A stretch of DNA of 64,000 nucleotides from Pseudomonas taiwanensis DSM 21245. GTDB lineage: Bacteria; Pseudomonadota; Gammaproteobacteria; Pseudomonadales; Pseudomonadaceae. Each line of letters begins with the position of its first letter. Positions within the stretch are counted from its first letter, which is position 1. The position numbers and the translations under genes were made by a program. Location: positions 1 to 64,000 of the forward strand of contig NZ_AUEC01000014.1 of assembly GCF_000425785.1 (NCBI RefSeq), written 5' to 3'. Below, in pieces: positions 1-8,600 of this stretch. Under the pieces are notes generated by a model. It saw only the letters and a list, made by a program, of their open reading frames with translations, did no database searches and was not told the origin of the DNA.

Positions 1-361
1 TGTAGATCGTCTCGCGACAGACGTATGCATCTTCAATATTCGGAAATTCCATGGCGTTAAGCTTGCCGGCAATTTGCTGGGGAGAAAAGCATTTACGCAG
101 CAGATAAACCACCAGGTCAAACAGTTGGCTTCCGGGCAGCAGCTTACGCTTGGGGCAGCAAGCCAGGCGCCGGTGTCGCATGTGCTGATGAGCCTGACTC
201 GCCGAGTACCGGCCCGCCTCAGGGGCGTTGCGACGAAGCGCTCGGCTAATGGTCGAGGGGCTGCGATCAAGCAGCCTGGCAATAGCCCTCTGGCTCATGC
301 CTTGGAGTTGGCCAAATTGAATCGTGATGCGCTCTTCGATGCTGAGTTCTTGATAGGACAT
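1..361 (-). mobile_element. IS30-family transposase, 5' part, cut by window edge
   Basis: Reading the minus strand from an ATG at 361 gives an open frame running off the left edge, about 120 residues. It begins MSYQELSIEERITIQFGQ and contains the helix-turn-helix stretch MSQRAIARLLDRSPSTISRA, typical of the N-terminal DNA-binding region of IS30 transposases, followed by a CPKRKL segment and FSPQQIAGKL. The catalytic DDE core would lie outside the window. The terminal inverted repeat probably lies between 370 and 420 (a TGTTGCACTCAG stretch is near 387), but the other end is not visible, so the exact boundary and target duplication cannot be set. The element appears intact as far as it can be read. 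Confidence 0.85.
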
Positions 362-447
362 AGGCACACTGTACCGGGTTGGTCAGGTGTTGCACTCAGT
401 TTTTGCCGCCGCCCTTGATTTTAAATCTCTTGCGTGCAGTGGTTATT

Positions 448-600
448 ATGATTAACACAGCGGAAGATTTTATTGCGTTACGCGGCAGCGAAGAGAAGGC
501 AGAGTGTGATGGGTCCGCTTTCGAAGAGGCATCAATAAATGTTTGGAATGACGTTCTTGATAGATACCCTGACTACGCAAAATGCCACATGAACGAATAG
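448..600 (+). pseudogene. short truncated ORF, possibly the N-terminal remnant of a HEAT-repeat/immunity-like protein
   Basis: A 50-residue frame starts MINTAEDFIALRGSEEK and ends early in a stop. The opening 'TAEDFIALR' followed by 'EEASINVWNDVLDRYPDYA' resembles the start of small bacterial proteins in which an acidic helix pair precedes HEAT-like repeats; here nothing follows the second helix. Base composition is lower in GC than the neighbours. It lies directly beside the IS30 end, so truncation by the insertion or an associated rearrangement is plausible. It could instead be a chance ORF. The family resemblance is from memory only. Confidence 0.35.
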
Positions 601-804
601 GAAAGGACACGAATCCAGCGCGGGCTGGAACGCCAGGCAACGCACCAAGCGCCACATTACATACCGCGGGGGTGATGTGAAGGAGTGTGGGTGCAAGTGG
701 AAGAGTCAGTGGCAACTCGACACCCTGCACCCGAACGCATGGCTCGCCATGCAAACTGTCACGGGTATCTGCTGTATGATTTCCGCCCGATTACGGAGCA
801 ACCC

Positions 805-996
805 ATGGCCAAAGACATCGACAACCCTTGCGTCTCGCTCTGCCAGCTCAACAGCGAATTGTGCGTGAGTTGCGGCCGCACGCGCGAAGAGATCCGCAAG
901 TGGCGCGGCATGAAACGACCGGAGAAGATGGCCACCGTGCAGCGGGCCGCCACCCGTATGAAGGCCATCAACAAGAAAAATGCCAAGTCCAAGTGA
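805..996 (+). CDS. DUF1289 family small Cys-rich protein
   Basis: This 63-residue protein starts MAKDIDNPCVSLCQ and carries four cysteines in two CxxxC/CxxC-like pairs (NPCVSLCQLN and LCVSCGRTREE), followed by the basic tail AINKKNAKSK. The CxxxC-CxxC layout with a following 'GCxRTxEEIxxW' type segment is the hallmark of DUF1289, a widespread short proteobacterial family of unknown function that probably binds metal. The ATG at 805 was chosen because the homologous region starts there; longer in-frame starts upstream add unrelated residues. Function unknown. Confidence 0.85.
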   Translation: MAKDIDNPCVSLCQLNSELCVSCGRTREEIRKWRGMKRPEKMATVQRAATRMKAINKKNAKSK

Positions 997-1028
997 AAGA
1001 CCACAGGCATGCGGAAAGTCGGGCTTTG

Positions 1029-1059
1029 CCCCTGTTCGCGGGTAAGCCCACTTCCATAG
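1029..1059 (+). repeat. degenerate REP element
   Basis: The stretch contains TTCGCGGGTAAGCCCACTTCC, matching the core of the P. putida-type REP (TTCGCGGGTAAACCCGCTCCCACA) with several changes. It lies in the gap between the DUF1289 gene and the adenylation-domain gene. Confidence 0.55.
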
Positions 1060-1194
1060 TGGCTTGCAGCATCAGCCAGTGATGTGTCGTTGCGCCGTCC
1101 ATTGGCGATAACGGCCAGCGTGCACTAACGTTCTGTCATCGTCCTGCGGTTTTCACGCAAGGCACGTCCCGATCTCTCGGAGCAGACACCCACC

Positions 1195-4002
1195 ATGCAG
1201 GACTCGCGTCCGGACCCGACACTGTTCCTGGAATACCGTGCCGAGCGGCCGATCTTCCTGGACTTCCTGCATCAGGCCAGGCAAACGCCCGATGCCACCG
1301 CGATCATCGCCCACGATACCCACTGTAGTTACCACGAACTTGAAGCGATCAGCCAAGCCATGGCGGTCTTGTTGCTGGCCAAAGGTGCCCAGGGCAGCGA
1401 TCGGGTGGTGATCGTCGCCAGCCGTTGTGCCGGCATGGTCTACGCCATGCTCGGCGCCCTGCGGGCGGGGTTGACGTTCACCATTGCCGACGCTGCCTAT
1501 CCGACGGCGCGAGTGAACCAGATCATCCGCACCCTTGAACCTGTGCAGGTCCTGCTGTGCGGTGATGCCCAGCTCGACCTCGACCCCTCAGGCCCGCAGC
1601 CAGGCCTGATCGAAGTGCCCGAGGCGCCCGGCGAGGCCCTGCGGCGATTCGCCGGCCACTACCTGCCGTTACCCGAGGTCGACCCTGGCCAGCCAGCGTA
1701 CATCACCTTCACCTCCGGCAGCACCGGGGTACCCAAGGGAGTCGTGACCCACCACGCACCGCTGGTGCATTTCATCGACTGGCATGTCCGTCATCATGGT
1801 TTCAGCCGCGACGACTGCTTTTCGATGCTGTCGGGCCTGGGCCACGACCCGGTATATCGGGACGTCTTCACGCCCTTGTCGATCGGGGCGAAAGTCATTT
1901 GCCCAGCCCAGGCTACCTTGACCAACCCGGCGGCGCTGGCCGCCTGGATCGAGCAACAGGGTATCTCGGTCATGCACCTGACGCCGCCCTTGGGCAAGCT
2001 GATCGAAACCGGCGCCAGAATGAACGGACTGGTGTTCGAGCGGTTGCGCTACTTGTTCTGGGGCGGCGACGCCTTGAGTCCGGCGTTGTACCAGCAGATC
2101 CGGGCCATCGCTCCGCTCACGGTCAGTGTCAACTTCTACGGGACCACCGAAACACCACAGGCCATGGCGTTCCACCAGGTCGATCCTAGAACCGAAAGCG
2201 GCAAGATCCCGCTTGGCAAGGGGATCGATGGCGCGCAGTTGCTGTTGGTGAACGAGGCCCGGCAACAGGTCAGCGAGGGTGAAACGGGGGAGATCTACAT
2301 CCGCAGCCCGTACCTGTCGCTGGGGTACTGGCACGATGCCGAGTTGACCGCTGACAAGTTCGTGGTGAACCCCTTCACAGGGGCCGCGAACGACATCTGT
2401 TACCGCACCGGCGACCTGGGGACCTATCTGCCAGACGGCAGCGTCAGTTTCCTCGGGCGTGCTGACAGTCAAGTGAAGATTCGCGGGCATCGTATCGAGT
2501 TGGCAGAGATCGAAAACGCCATCGCCCGCCACCCGAAGGTCAAACAGTGCGTCGTGCTGGCCAATCACGACGGTCCGATGGTCAGGCTGGTGGCCTATTG
2601 TGTCCCTGCGCAGCCCGTAACGGCCGCTGCACTGCGTGATGCTTTGGGCGGTGAATTGCCAGACTATATGGTGCCTGCGCTGTTCGTGTTTCTCGATGCC
2701 ATCCCCCTGACGCCCAACGGCAAGATAGACAAGCGGGCCTTGCCCCCGGCCTTCGACAAGGCACCTACGGCAGCGCTCGATAGCCATGAGCTATCCCCGC
2801 TGGCGGTCCAGCTCAGCGAGGCCTGGGCGCGGATCCTCCAGGTGCCGAACGTCGATGCCAACCTGACCTTCGTCGAGTTGGGCGGCGATTCGCTGTCCTT
2901 CGTCCAGGCCTCCATGGCGCTGGAGTCACTGCTTGGCCATCTACCGGATCGGTGGGAGACCACTGCGGTGCGCGAGCTCGCGGAAATGGCCGGGCAGGCC
3001 AAGGCATCCGGGCTGGCAACCCGGGCCATGGAAATACCAGTGTTGCTCCGGGTGCTGTGCATCCTGCTCATCGTCATCGGCCATTTCCATGTGTTCGAGA
3101 ACTGGCGCCTGGTGGGAGAGACCTCGGTTCTGTTCCTCATCTCTGGCCTTAGCCTGGCCAGGTTTCAACTCCGGGCCATCGATGAACGTGGCGACGCCCG
3201 AACCCTGGTGAAGTCCGTTGCTACCATCGCGGTGCCGACTATCGGCTACAACGTACTGACTCAGCTGGTGTTCGATACCTTCCATTGGCAATCGCTGTTG
3301 TTGATCAACAACTGGTTCCCGACGTCCGAGGTCGGCGTGTTCAACTCCTGGTACATCGAGGTGCTGCTGCAGATGATCGTGATCATCGGACTGCTGCTGT
3401 CGGTCGACCGGATTCGTAGGCGAGTCATGGCCAACCCGTTCCGCAACCTGGTGCTGGCATCCTGTGCGCTGGTGGTGCTCGATGTGCTGCTGAGGTCCTT
3501 CGTCTTCGACGCCACGGTGCTATTGAACCGAGTACCACAGCATTTCCTCGCGATCATGGTGTTGGGCATGGCCGTGCACTTTGCCGATTCGACGGTACGC
3601 AAATGGGTCGTCAGCGCGGTGGCGGTCTTGGTGATCGGTGAGCTGGACTTGGTCGCACTGGCGGGCCATGGTGGGGAGGAGGTCGCGAAACTTGGGTTTA
3701 TCGACATTGCACTGCCGGCGATTCTCGCGTTGATCTGGCTGCGGCCGGTCGCAGTGCCGGCGATCATCGCTCGAGCGGCGGCGGCGATTGCTTCGTCGAC
3801 CCTGTACATCTACCTGACGCACTTCCAATTCCAGTCCGTGGCGCGGCGTCTTTTCGATCACCAGGCGTTTGCCGTGGTGCTGGCCATTGTCGGCGGGGTG
3901 CTGGTGGGGTATTGCTGGAACTGGGCGGTACGTGTGGTCGTGATGCGTTGGAATGGCTCCGGGCAGAAACGCCGTGTGGACACCGCGGAACCGGTGGCCT
4001 GA
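1195..4002 (+). CDS. NRPS-like adenylation domain - carrier protein - membrane acyltransferase fusion
   Basis: This 935-residue protein has three parts. Residues 20-530 form an amino-acid-type adenylation domain with core motifs FTSGSTGVPKG (about 171), NFYGTTETPQ (about 314), YRTGDLG (about 403), GRADSQVKIRGHRIELAEIE (about 421) and NGKIDKRAL near 507. Residues 540-605 form a peptidyl carrier protein with the phosphopantetheine site LGGDSL (about 561). Residues 615-920 are about ten hydrophobic segments resembling acyltransferase-3/OatA-type membrane domains. The expected chemistry is activation of a small acid or amino acid, loading on the carrier, and transfer by the membrane domain to an acceptor at the cytoplasmic membrane. 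There is no condensation or thioesterase domain, and no neighbouring biosynthetic gene reveals the product. It is a single-gene unit facing a convergent lipoprotein gene. A phosphopantetheinyl transferase would be needed from elsewhere. Substrate unknown. Confidence 0.85.
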   Translation: MQDSRPDPTLFLEYRAERPIFLDFLHQARQTPDATAIIAHDTHCSYHELEAISQAMAVLLLAKGAQGSDRVVIVASRCAGMVYAMLGALRAGLTFTIADAAYPTARVNQIIRTLEPVQVLLCGDAQLDLDPSGPQPGLIEVPEAPGEALRRFAGHYLPLPEVDPGQPAYITFTSGSTGVPKGVVTHHAPLVHFIDWHVRHHGFSRDDCFSMLSGLGHDPVYRDVFTPLSIGAKVICPAQATLTNPAALAAWIEQQGISVMHLTPPLGKLIETGARMNGLVFERLRYLFWGGDALSPALYQQIRAIAPLTVSVNFYGTTETPQAMAFHQVDPRTESGKIPLGKGIDGAQLLLVNEARQQVSEGETGEIYIRSPYLSLGYWHDAELTADKFVVNPFTGAANDICYRTGDLGTYLPDGSVSFLGRADSQVKIRGHRIELAEIENAIARHPKVKQCVVLANHDGPMVRLVAYCVPAQPVTAAALRDALGGELPDYMVPALFVFLDAIPLTPNGKIDKRALPPAFDKAPTAALDSHELSPLAVQLSEAWARILQVPNVDANLTFVELGGDSLSFVQASMALESLLGHLPDRWETTAVRELAEMAGQAKASGLATRAMEIPVLLRVLCILLIVIGHFHVFENWRLVGETSVLFLISGLSLARFQLRAIDERGDARTLVKSVATIAVPTIGYNVLTQLVFDTFHWQSLLLINNWFPTSEVGVFNSWYIEVLLQMIVIIGLLLSVDRIRRRVMANPFRNLVLASCALVVLDVLLRSFVFDATVLLNRVPQHFLAIMVLGMAVHFADSTVRKWVVSAVAVLVIGELDLVALAGHGGEEVAKLGFIDIALPAILALIWLRPVAVPAIIARAAAAIASSTLYIYLTHFQFQSVARRLFDHQAFAVVLAIVGGVLVGYCWNWAVRVVVMRWNGSGQKRRVDTAEPVA

Positions 4003-4028
4003 CGCAGCGATCAGGCCTGCGCCACCGG
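3991..4028. terminator. possible bidirectional hairpin between convergent genes
   Basis: CCGGTGGC at 3991-3998 pairs with GCCACCGG at 4021-4028, with an inner CCTGA/TCAGG pairing. There is no clear T-tract, so intrinsic termination is uncertain. Confidence 0.35.
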
Positions 4029-4059
4029 CCGAGCTGGCTCGACAGGTGGCGCGAAAGGG

Positions 4060-4407
4060 TTACTGCACGTTGTTGAGCTTGATCACATCACCGGAGATGG
4101 TGGTGGTGTAGCCACTGAGGACCCAAGCCCAGAACCAGTTTTCCTGCACTTGTGTATTGATCATGGCATCGCCACCCTTGGCCTTGATGGCCGCGTTCTG
4201 TGCGCGAACGAAGCGGTTGTTCTGGCGGATCGGAATGATGCCGAACAGCATGATACCCGTGGCGCTTGCCTGGCTGTGGCCGAGCACGGTGTATTCGTTG
4301 CTGTCATAGTGCCGAGATTGGATCGGTGCTCCGGTGCAACCGGCCAGAACCAAGCCAAGAACGGTTGCTGCTGCACATTTGCTGAGGTACTTCACTGACT
4401 TCTCCAT
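4060..4407 (-). CDS. small outer-membrane-type lipoprotein
   Basis: This 115-residue protein starts MEKSVKYLSKCAAATVLGLV and has a clear lipobox (VLAGC) ending in the cysteine that would be lipidated. The mature part contains YDSNEYTVLG, a hydrophobic GIMLFGIIPIRQ segment and a 'GGDAMINTQVQENWFWAWVLSGYTT' C-terminal region, a layout seen in the TRL-like or YbjP-like small lipoprotein families. The longer upstream ATG would add seven residues before a normal signal peptide, so the second ATG is preferred. It is transcribed alone, convergent with the adenylation-domain gene. Function not known. Confidence 0.75.
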   Translation of the reverse strand: MEKSVKYLSKCAAATVLGLVLAGCTGAPIQSRHYDSNEYTVLGHSQASATGIMLFGIIPIRQNNRFVRAQNAAIKAKGGDAMINTQVQENWFWAWVLSGYTTTISGDVIKLNNVQ

Positions 4408-4501
4408 GACACGAGGACCGGGATCCAATTCCCGGCGGCGACACTCTAGCGGCAGGGTTCAGGGATTGAAAGTCAGAGTGGTGGCATTTTGCCTAAAAAA
4501 T

Positions 4502-5365
4502 TCAGCCCGTGGTGGAGCGTTGTCGTTTGACCCGGTACATATCGCCATCGGCACGGCTGAGCAGGGTATCGGCGTCTTCCCCATCTTCGGGGTAGTAGGC
4601 CACGCCAACGCTGCAGGACGGCATGTTCAGCCCATTGAATTCGGTCCCCAACGGCTCGGACATCACCGCCAGTATCTGCGCGACCTTCTCTGACACGGCG
4701 GTCTGCGATTGGACATCGGTCATCAGCACCGTGAATTCATCCCCACCGATGCGCGCCACCGTATCGGTCTCGCGCACGCAGCCTTCCAGACGCCTGGCGA
4801 TCATGCACAGCACGCGGTCGCCCATCGCATGCCCATGGACATCGTTGATGTGCTTGAAATCATCTATGTCCAGGAACAGCAACGCCAGACTGCGGCCGTG
4901 ACGTTGAGCAGCCCGCAGTGCCGATTCGAGCCGGTCGTTGAAAATCGAGCGGTTGGTCAGCTTGGTCAATGGGTCGTGGTGGGCGAGAAAGCGCAGATCC
5001 TCCTCAGCCTTGGTCAGAGCCGACACGTTCCGCGCGACGCCGATGCGAGCACCGATCTCTTCGGACCAGAAGGCCGACCACAGGATGTGCACGACTTCGC
5101 CATCCTTGCGCAGGTAGCGGTTACGAAAATCGAAATGGGGTTGACCGTTCATCACCCTGATGATTGACGCACGGGTCGTCGACAGGTCATCTGGATGCAT
5201 GTAGTCGGTGATCAGGGTGCCCATCAGCTCTTCAGCGCGGTAACCCAGCAGGGCCTCGCACGCATCGCTGACGAAAACGATCTGGTTGTCCCGGTCGACT
5301 ACGAACACAGTGTCCAGCATCAGGTGGATCAGTCTTGGGTAGAGTGTTTGCAGGTCGACGGGCAT
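4502..5365 (-). CDS. PAS-GGDEF diguanylate cyclase
   Basis: This 287-residue protein starts MPVDLQTLYPRLIHLMLDTV. An N-terminal PAS domain (about residues 10-125, with FVSDACEALLGYRAEEL and the PAC-like tail FDFRNRYLRKDGEVVHILW) is followed by a GGDEF domain with the intact signature IGGDEF. Five residues before GGDEF lies RETD, the RxxD inhibitory site for product feedback. No transmembrane segment is visible, so it is probably a cytosolic sensor making cyclic di-GMP. A longer frame extends about 70 residues further upstream but lacks domain features; the chosen ATG begins just before the PAS fold. It is divergent from the multicopper oxidase operon, separated by about 320 bp. A role in matrix control is only suggested by context. 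Confidence 0.9.
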   Translation of the reverse strand: MPVDLQTLYPRLIHLMLDTVFVVDRDNQIVFVSDACEALLGYRAEELMGTLITDYMHPDDLSTTRASIIRVMNGQPHFDFRNRYLRKDGEVVHILWSAFWSEEIGARIGVARNVSALTKAEEDLRFLAHHDPLTKLTNRSIFNDRLESALRAAQRHGRSLALLFLDIDDFKHINDVHGHAMGDRVLCMIARRLEGCVRETDTVARIGGDEFTVLMTDVQSQTAVSEKVAQILAVMSEPLGTEFNGLNMPSCSVGVAYYPEDGEDADTLLSRADGDMYRVKRQRSTTG

Positions 5366-5538
5366 CGGCAACGGTGTCCTGTGCGGCACTTGATCATTGC
5401 CCGTTCTTGAAGAAGGGCGGCGTGTAATCCTGCAGATTTCCGGGGGGCTTGCGCAAGGGCCGACGCAAGATTTGCCAGCGGCGATATGTACTGAATAAGA
5501 AGCGAAAGCACCTTGAGTCCAACTGGCGCTTGCCAGCG

Positions 5539-5580
5539 GTTCCCCCCAATTGGGGGAACAGGGGTGGGGAATCCTCCCCA
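5539..5580. promoter_or_regulatory. paired G/C-run palindromes, putative enhancer-binding protein sites
   Basis: The first site has arms GTTCCCCC and GGGGGAAC separated by 5 bp (5539-5559). The second has TGGGGA and TCCCCA separated by 4 bp (5565-5580). They are centred about 98 and 75 bp upstream of the sigma-54 promoter at 5633-5648, the usual range for activator sites. Similar palindromes lie upstream of two other sigma-54 promoters in the window (17195 and 33725). Confidence 0.6.
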
Positions 5581-5632
5581 ATACCGTTCGGTAGATTATT
5601 CAAGTAATTGAAAATACTGCCATTTTACCAAA

Positions 5633-5648
5633 TGGCATACACCTTGCT
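5633..5648 (+). promoter_or_regulatory. sigma-54 promoter of the multicopper oxidase operon
   Basis: TGGCATACACCTTGCT matches the -24/-12 consensus TGGCAC-N5-TTGCW with one change, and the GG-to-GC spacing is correct. The predicted start of transcription is about 30 bp before the ATG at 5688. Mn(II) oxidation in P. putida GB-1 is known to depend on the sigma-54 activator MnxR, which fits. Confidence 0.75.
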
Positions 5649-5687
5649 CCGTCTCCTCGCAGTTTACCTGTGTCCCGGAGGTGCAGC

Positions 5688-8600
5688 ATGTCGACCCCGA
5701 TCAAAGGCTCTGTCCTGACCTCACTCGTGCTGGCCGTCCTCGGTTGGCAGGCTACCAGCGAAGCGGCGGTGCAGTGCCAGCGCACCTTGGTCGCCAACGT
5801 GGTGGCATTGGACCAGCCCCTGATGTTCAACCGCCTCGGCGCACAAAACGCCAACGGCATGATGTTCGCACTCCGCCAGGATGTGGTGGATGAAAACCTC
5901 GTACCGCTCAGCAATGGCGGTGCGGCCGTACCGGGTAAGGTCACCCTGCGCCCGGACAAGCGCCCGCGGCCGATCGTGCTGCGGGTGGCTGCCGGTGATT
6001 GCCTGACCGTCAACCTGACCAACCTGCTCGATTACAAGGCCAACCCCAACAAACATGGCTTCGATGTGGAAGCACCTGAAGGCGAGGGGGAGGCGGAAGT
6101 CGAGAACCAGGTCGAGAATGAAGGCGGCGAAGGTTTCGTTGCCGATGAGCAGGTCGCCGAGCGACTGGTCGGCTTCCAGGTCAATGGCATGCAGGCGGTC
6201 AACAGCATTGCCGACATCTCTGCCAACACCGGTCGTAACGGCAATTTCCTGGTTGCGCCCGGCAGTACTCGCAGTTACACCCTGTATGCCGAGCGTGAAG
6301 GCGCATTTGCAGCCACCAGCAAGGCCGCGACCTTTGGCGGCGAAGGTGCCGCTGGCAATGTTGCCAACGGCTTGTTCGGGCAGGTGGTGGTGGTACCCAA
6401 ACTGGGTCGTACTTACCGAAACACGTTGACTGAAGAGGAAATGCGCCTGGCCACGACGGGGCGTACTGCCACCGGCCAGCCGGTAATCGACTATGAAGCG
6501 CGATACCCGCAGGTCGAACCCTGGATCGCCGAAGGCAAGGCCGGCAAGCCGATCATCGCCATGGTCGACGGCAACGAGATTCTCAGCAGCGACACCGATG
6601 CGATCGTCATGGGGCCCAACCCGGACGGCAGTTTCCCGCGCTCGACCTATCCGCTGGAAAGCATCAATAAACGCAACCCGGCATTGCCCAACCGGCTGGA
6701 AGCCTTCCGCGACTTCGCCTCGCAGTTTGCCGATGAAGTCGCAGGCACCCAGGCGTTTCCTGGCTATTGGGCCGACCCGGTGATGGGGCATGTGCTGGAG
6801 CCGGCCCGCGACTCGTTCATGATCAACTATGGCTCTGGCGGCATGGGCGCGGAGGTGGTGGCCAATCGCCTGGGCGTTGGGCCGATGCACGACTGCCTGT
6901 CGTGCGCGTATGAAGAGTTCTTCCTGAGCGCCCATACCGTAGGAGACATCGGTACCCTGGTGGATGTCCCGGCCAACGTTGGCCTGGAGCACATCCGCCC
7001 AGGCGAAGTACCACCGGCCAGTGCCATCGGCGTCAAGGCCAGCATGGCGCTGTACCCGGCGGAGCCGGCCAACGTGCACCACAGCTACATCGGTGATTTC
7101 ACCAAATTCCGCAACACTCATAATGGTCATGAACAGCACATTTTCCACTTGCACGGGCACCAGTGGCTGTTCAACCCCAATGACGACAACTCCGACTACA
7201 TCGATGCCCAAGGTATCGGGCCGGGTATCGGCTACACCTACGAAATCGCCAACGGTGGCTCGGGCAACCGTAACCGTGTGGCAGGCGATGCCATCTACCA
7301 CTGCCATTTCTACCCACACTTCGCGCAAGGCATGTGGGCAATGTGGCGGGTGCACGATGTGTTCGAGGAAGGCACGCGCCTGGAGGTCAGCGGGCAGGGC
7401 GAGAGCGGCTACCACAGCACGCCATTCGCCTTGCGCAGCGGCAAACCCGCTGCGGGCGCCCGTGCTTTGCCTGACGGCGAGATTGTCGCCGGTACACCAA
7501 TTCCGGCCATCGTGCCGCTCCCGGGCAAGGCCATGGCGCCGATGCCAGGCAAGGTCGTGGTGGTGCCAAAGCTGTCCGAGTCCCTGGTGGCTGGGCAGGA
7601 AGAAAACGAGGGTCAAGAGGAGGGTGACGACGATCATGGTCATGAGCCTGCAGTAGCCAAGGCGGTGGGCTCACTGGCACTGGTGGACCGTACCGAGGCC
7701 AACCGCAACGCCGATGGCACACTGAAGAACCCCGGCTATCCGTTCTGGATCGGCGGCATGGAGAGCAGTGTGGGCCAACGGCCACCGACCCCACCGCTGG
7801 ACATGCTCGACCCGGCGTTGGCCCGACAACTGAAGGACAGCGGCAAGGCCCTGTGGGCCAACCTCGACCCGAACCAGGTCGATGGCTGGGACGGGGGGCT
7901 GGGCCGCCATGCACTCGACGGCGTATCCGCAGGTGGCGAGGCTGTCACCACCATGACCAAGCTGGACTTCTCCAAGGTGGTTGAAAAGGCCAAGCCCATC
8001 TACTTGCCGGAAGAAGGTACCGACGTCGAGCAGGCGGCCATGCAGTTCCACGCCAAGGCCGAACACCCAAGCTATGCGCTCATCCCCGGTAGCCAGCCGG
8101 TTGCCAAGGCGTTTCGCACCAACGGTGCACTGCCAACCGCGGGTGCACCCTTCTATGAGCCGTGCATGGATGACCGAGGCAAACGCCTGACCCAAACCTC
8201 GGGCCCCGGTGATTTCTTCAGTGGTGAAAGCCTGATGGGCATGAGCTTCCGCGGCTCGTCCACCTTCACCGCCGACCGTCCACGTATCTACAAAGCTGCC
8301 AACATCCAGTTCGACGCGGTGTACAACAAGGTCGGCTACCACTTCCCGCAGGCGCGTATTCTCTCACTCTGGGAGGACGCCTGGCCGGTCATCACCAAGC
8401 AGCGTCCACCCGAGCCGCTGGTGATGCGCATGAACACCTTCGACTGCACGATGTACACCCACACCAACCTGATCCCGTCGTTCTATGAAATGGACGACTA
8501 CCAGGTACGGACCCCGACCGATGTGATCGGGCAGCACATTCACTTGCCGAAATGGGATCTCACGGCGGCCGATGGTTCGGCCAACGGCTGGAACTATGAA

